The notes under the pieces: model-generated
Database searches by the model: none
What the model saw: only the letters and a program-made list of their open reading frames with translations
Told to the model about the DNA's origin: nothing
Part shown: positions 7,992-11,121 of the stretch, piece by piece
Position numbering within the stretch: position 1 is the first letter of the stretch
How the letters are laid out: each line of letters starts with the position of its first letter
Translations under genes and position numbers: made by a program
Origin: Glomus cerebriforme
Lineage: Eukaryota; Glomeromycota; Glomeromycetes; Glomerales; Glomeraceae
NCBI GenBank assembly: GCA_003550305.1
Contig: QKYT01000973.1
Span: forward strand, 6,298-17,418
Direction of reading: 5' to 3'
Length of the DNA stretch: 11,121 nucleotides

Positions 7992-8088
7992 GCTGGAAAA
8001 GTAGAATAGACCGGAAAAGTAGTGTAGTATTGGAAACGCAGAATAGACCAGAAAAGTAGTAAAGTAACTGGAAACACAGTTTTGAATG
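7992..8088. repeat. Degenerate tandem repeat of 19/38 bp
   Basis: About five units of the type TGGAAAAGTAGAATAGAC follow one another: CTGGAAAAGTAGAATAGAC, CGGAAAAGTAGTGTAGTAT, TGGAAACGCAGAATAGAC, CAGAAAAGTAGTAAAGTAA and CTGGAAACACAG. Units 2+3 match 4+5 better than they match each other, giving a higher-order period of about 38 bp. No clear open frame accompanies the array. Confidence 0.65.
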
Positions 8089-8707
8089 GATTTCTTGGAT
8101 TTTGAATATTATTTACTATTAAATTTATTAGATATTAGATAAAGCAAAACATCTAATTCAACTTGTTTTTCATTTCTTAATGATGAATTAGATAGTTGGA
8201 ATATTGCTTGATTATTTGATGAATTAATGATAAATAAATATATTGTGTGATGCGCATTGGTTATTGGATACAGATATGGATAATGTAGAAAAATAAAGGA
8301 AAGATTTAAGCAGGTTAAAATTCCCAAGCAATGATGATATATAATGAATACTGAGCATGCATGGGTAAAAATATAATTTTGAAACTTTTAAATTCCCAAC
8401 AAGTGATAAAATTTATTATAAAATTTTGAATTAATAAGGACTTATTTTTAACTAGTAAAGAATTATGAATTTAATACATGAAATTGTTTAAATTAGTTTA
8501 TTTGTAGTTAGAATCTCATATTACATCTCATTATATTTTATTACTTTTATTTATTATGAATTTAAAGTAAGAGCGCGATATTATAATAATAATTGGATCA
8601 AAAAGATAGCTATGAATTACTTGTGCGTCAGTTATTTACGTATAGTGTTTTAAATTTATTTAATACAATCGCATAATAATAACATCTTTATGAAATTATA
8701 AAATTAT
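8089..8707. other. Non-coding DNA, no recognisable gene
   Basis: A minus-strand open frame (8109-8327) has no ATG at its start and no recognisable protein pattern, so it is not called. A short direct repeat, AAATTCCCAA followed by CAA and GAT, occurs at 8318 and 8390, about 72 bp apart. The rest is AT-rich without clear structure. Confidence 0.5.
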
Positions 8708-9058
8708 ATGTATGGAAGACAAATAAGACTTCGTTCAAACTCTAAAACAGTCAGTTTATTATTTTTACTAATTTTGAAATTTCTTGTAAATGTTTACTTG
8801 CTTACATTAACTTGTGTTCCATTATATTGTATGATTTGTATTAAAAGAAAACATTTGAAGGTACCGGTATTGGATATTGGATTTATAACCATCTTGGATT
8901 ATGGTTATATTAAACTGATTATTCTGGATATTATTTTTTTTATTAAAGCCATTGGTCCTTTTATTTTTTTTTTTATATTTTTTTATTATGAAATGATAGA
9001 CTCAAATTTTGAAAACCCTTTTTTTTTGATTTTGAAAAGATATTTAGTTACTAATTGA
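8708..9058 (+). CDS. Hypothetical small membrane-protein-like ORF
   Basis: The frame starts at ATG 8708 and encodes 116 residues. The N-terminus is short and basic (MYGRQIRLRSNSK), followed by a hydrophobic segment at about 16-45 that contains three Cys (CVPLYCMICIKRK). Two further hydrophobic segments lie at about 54-80 and 80-95, the last dominated by Phe encoded by T-runs. I do not recognise any family. T-rich DNA generates hydrophobic open frames by chance, and no promoter or splice evidence supports expression. It may be spurious or a remnant. Confidence 0.2.
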   Translation: MYGRQIRLRSNSKTVSLLFLLILKFLVNVYLLTLTCVPLYCMICIKRKHLKVPVLDIGFITILDYGYIKLIILDIIFFIKAIGPFIFFFIFFYYEMIDSNFENPFFLILKRYLVTN

Positions 9059-9381
9059 AATAGGAATATTAATGTTAAAAGTTTTCACTTTTAATACGTT
9101 GAATATATAATTTACAATTACATGTATATTTTACAATCACGTATCTTCATTCACTTTGAAAAATTTTCATATAGCCAAAGAAGTTTGTGATTAAGGATAA
9201 AAGGCTAGGAAAATAATATGGGTAAATAGATGTAAGGAAACGAATAAAAAACAAACCTTAAAAAAAAGATAAATACGATCATAATCTAAACTTATACTAA
9301 GTCTTGAAGGATAAAATTATCTTAACTGGTATTGTACATAATATATTTTTTATATATAATATTAATATAACTTGTTATGTG
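9059..9381. other. Non-coding AT-rich stretch
   Basis: No ATG-initiated frame of note, no clear repeat and no RNA gene are visible. An open frame that continues into the following remnant begins at about 9304, but without an ATG until 9382. Confidence 0.5.
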
Positions 9382-9570
9382 ATGTATGAGCCATTAGATA
9401 AATTTGTCGAAAGATATCATGCATCAAAGACGAAATCGATTCCTTGGCTATGTTCCTTCTTCTATGATATAAATCACAATATAGGCCCAACACGCGTCAA
9501 AAGAAGTATAATGATCCACATTCAGGTAGAATCTGCAAAGCATCACAAAATAGAACAAAATTATTTTTAG
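9382..9570 (+). pseudogene. Protein-like coding remnant of unknown family
   Basis: From the ATG at 9382 there are 62 codons to TAG. The peptide has mixed, non-repetitive composition, with Trp, Cys, His and Pro (EPLDKFVERYHASKTKSIPW, then a middle section ending GPTRVKRS and an IQVESAKHHK tail). That is unlike the low-complexity translations nearby. The local base composition is also less AT-biased than its flanks. The tail is reminiscent of the basic segment seen after zinc-finger regions in transposase-like proteins of these fungi. That is only an impression and not a family assignment. It is too short to be a full protein and is best read as a fragment or a single surviving exon. Confidence 0.3.
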
Positions 9571-9959
9571 TTGAATTTCCATCTCCACTCACTATGTCAT
9601 TGAATTATCTTGCGCAAAATCAATTGAATTTCATTACAAAAAACAAATATAAGATTTTTCTTTTAGGAATATAGTAGGACCCATAAATATATATGTGGGG
9701 GTCAGGTTGAGCTAATCGAATTTTACTACGCATTTTTTCAGGGCCGGAATTATAATAATGTCAGTCAGTTACTATAATGAGTAATAAAATTCCGACTTGC
9801 ATTATCAAAAATTGCAAACTTGAACCTGTCCCGATATACAGTAGTTACAACTTAGATTATCAGTCAAGACATTTCACGAAATTTAAAAAATTATTTTTAT
9901 TTATTAAAAAAAATATTCTTTAATACATTTAATAAAACTAATATTACTATCCTATTTGT
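9571..9959. other. Intergenic DNA containing an inverted-repeat hairpin
   Basis: Aside from the hairpin described separately at 9697-9834, this holds no open frame or RNA gene that I can support. An A/T-rich transition at about 9880-9950 leads into the pyrimidine-rich tract. Confidence 0.5.
9697..9834. repeat. Long imperfect inverted repeat, MITE-like hairpin
   Basis: The left arm begins GGGTCAGGTTGA (9699-9710) and the right arm ends TGAACCTGTCCC (9821-9832), which is its reverse complement at 10 of 12 positions. The pairing continues inward through AATTTT/AAAATT-like and GCA/TGC blocks. Near the loop it ends with CGGAATT (9745-9751) against AATTCCG (9788-9794). The loop is about 36 nt. A small non-autonomous transposon or a fold-back RNA would look like this. 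No duplication of flanking bases is evident. Confidence 0.5.
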
Positions 9960-10901
9960 ATCATTTTGTTGTATTTTTTCTTGTATTCCTTCTATTTTAT
10001 TTCTATTATTATTGTTTGTTTTTGTTGATTTTTTCTTATATCAGTCTTATTTTTTATATCATTATTTTCTATCTCTGCTACCTTATTATCTTTTATTCCC
10101 ACTTTTTTCTACAATTACAGTAAGTGACTGACATCATTTTCTAAACCTTCTCTGTTTATATGCATTTTTTCTTCAAATTGTTCCTTCAATTTTGTCCCTT
10201 CTTTGACTTTATCTCCATCTTTGGAAAATTCTTTGATTTCTTCTTTATCTGTTATTATTGTCGACCTGTTACCTTTGTTATTCTTTTAAAGTCACAATTT
10301 ATTATATTTCTTTTTGTCCTTTTAACCATTTACCAGATAGCAAATTTTTTCTTTTGTTTATTATTTTTTTTTTTAACTTGTTATCAGTCCTTTTTCTTTT
10401 ATTTTCACTTTTTTCTTTCTGCATCTTCTCTGTTATCTTGAGCTTATATTTCTTTATTATCTGTCTGTATATTTATTTCTTTATCATATTAATCTCTTTA
10501 ATCTTTAACGTTGCTTCATAATATTCTTTTCTTTTTTCGTCAATTTTTAATCTTAAATAAAGCTTTTAATTTTTCAAATACAACATGCTGAAATGGGTTG
10601 ATTAATCCTTAAAGTTGTTAATTTTATCTTGGAAGTAGTATTTCTTTCTTCTTTTTCTTTCATCATCTTGCAAAATCTTCATAATGATGATCTCTTAATA
10701 TTTAACGTTGCTTCATAACATTGTTTTCTTTTTTCATCAATTTTTATTCTTTATAGTCTTTAATTTTTCACAATTCAATATGCCAAAATGGGTTGATTAT
10801 CTCCTTAAAGTTGTTAAGTATTTCTAATTTATCTTAAAGTAGTATTTCTTTTTCATCATCTTGCAAAATCTCCCATCTTTANTCTTTAACGTTACTTCAT
10901 A
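9960..10901 (-). pseudogene. Decayed Lys/Glu-rich repeat gene on the minus strand
   Basis: The plus strand is strongly C+T-rich, so the minus strand is A+G-rich and reads as charged peptides broken by stops and frameshifts. Two copies of the peptide KIDEKRK(E/Q)(Y/C)YEATL are encoded in the tandem units near 10540 and 10737. They differ partly by synonymous change. A third, partial copy reads YEVTLK near 10890. Upstream peptides include LQDDERKRRKKYYFQDK. Further along, 10118-10291 is open for 58 codons and encodes a charged helix-like stretch (TDKEEIKEFSKDGDKVKEG). The same frame continues past several stops to about 9960. The composition suggests coiled coil. The family is not recognised. 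Alternatively, it is a fully non-coding purine/pyrimidine tract. Confidence 0.4.
10491..10901. repeat. Tandem direct repeat of about 190 bp, two copies plus the start of a third
   Basis: Anchor TAACGTTGCTTCATA occurs at 10506 and 10703, and as TAACGTTACTTCATA at 10887 (spacings 197 and 184). AATGGGTTGATTA occurs at 10592 and 10787, and CATCATCTTGCAAAATCT at 10661 and 10854. The spacings are not multiples of three and vary, which fits an ancient coding repeat that is no longer under reading-frame constraint. Position 10882 is an ambiguous base (N). Confidence 0.8.
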
Positions 10902-10916
10902 AATATAAATATTAGG

Positions 10917-11121
10917 AAATAAGAAGGGGAATACTAATCTAAACCAAACCGCGATAGGATATATTCAACTATCTGACCGGTCTTTCCTTGCCTGATACGA
11001 AGAAAGACTTCTATATACAGTATAAGGAAGAGAAGGGAAGTTTAAAGGAATTAAAAAAGAAACTAAACCAGCTCAGATAGGAGTCCACCTGGCTGGACCT
11101 TCCTTGCCTGATACGAGGAAA
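10917..11121. repeat. Direct repeat of about 116 bp, second copy cut by the window end
   Basis: The core TTCCTTGCCTGATACGA is repeated exactly at 10984-11000 and 11100-11116. Upstream of each core lies a matching CTAAACCA...GATAGGA block, and a GAAGGG purine run precedes each block. The region is markedly richer in GC than the rest of the window. In the second copy AGTCCA and TGGACC flank CCTGGC and could form a small hairpin. No continuous open frame spans both copies on either strand. It is probably part of a dispersed repeat family or a transposon end. Confidence 0.6.

Noticed and set aside
8109..8327. 72-codon minus-strand open frame
   Set aside because: It begins at TTG, not ATG, has no recognisable motif, and overlaps a short direct repeat. 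It is most likely chance in AT-rich DNA.
9304..9381. TTG-initiated 5' part of the frame that contains the 9382-9570 remnant
   Set aside because: There is no ATG until 9382, and the extra translation is low-complexity Ile/Asn/Phe.
10160..10521. Two overlapping plus-strand frames rich in Phe, Leu and Ser
   Set aside because: Their hydrophobic composition is the mirror image of the A+G-rich minus strand, which reads as charged peptides. They are shadows of the decayed minus-strand gene.
10917..11121. tRNA-derived SINE
   Set aside because: I looked for tRNA-like A and B boxes and a cloverleaf and found no convincing GGTTCGAATCC-type box, so no SINE or tRNA is claimed.

Overview
The window looks like nuclear DNA of an arbuscular mycorrhizal fungus, most likely Rhizophagus or a close relative in the Glomeromycota. 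The evidence is very AT-rich DNA, GT-AG intron-like signals, sparse genes, many small decayed repeats, and two intact genes from families that are strongly expanded in that lineage: an F-box/leucine-rich-repeat protein and a Sel1-repeat protein. This is inferred from family resemblance; no search was run. Start codons were judged by eukaryotic rules (ATG only), so TTG-initiated reading frames were shortened or dropped.

Layout. Positions 1-1381 are non-coding apart from one plausible spliced micro-exon (213-279, behind a well-formed 108-nt intron). The F-box gene lies on the minus strand (1382-2809). An intergenic region of 1.75 kb follows (2810-4563). It holds the promoters of the two divergent genes, a compact palindrome-rich repeat (3270-3463) and several short hairpins. 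The Sel1 gene is on the plus strand (4564-6519). It encodes 15 Sel1 repeats, the last twelve of which alternate in an A-B pattern.

From 6520 to the end no intact gene can be defended. The region contains: a 380-bp fold-back element with GC-rich palindromic ends and an internal 10-bp satellite (6742-7118); a diverged fragment of it (about 7382-7415); a degenerate 19/38-bp tandem array (7992-8088); a small hydrophobic open frame (8708-9058); a short protein-like remnant (9382-9570); a 138-bp inverted-repeat hairpin (9697-9834); a pyrimidine-rich tract that on the minus strand reads as a decayed lysine/glutamate-rich repeat gene (about 9960-10901); and a 116-bp direct repeat cut by the window end (10917-11121).

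The two intact genes do not form an operon or an evident pathway. F-box proteins supply substrate receptors for SCF ubiquitin ligases, and Sel1-repeat proteins are adaptor scaffolds. Both genes share a striking start context: an uninterrupted run of 9-10 A immediately before the ATG (with one G between in the F-box gene). I found no convincing new multi-gene system. The most interesting signals are the dimeric Sel1 expansion, the shared oligo(A) leaders, the fold-back elements and the decayed minus-strand repeat gene.
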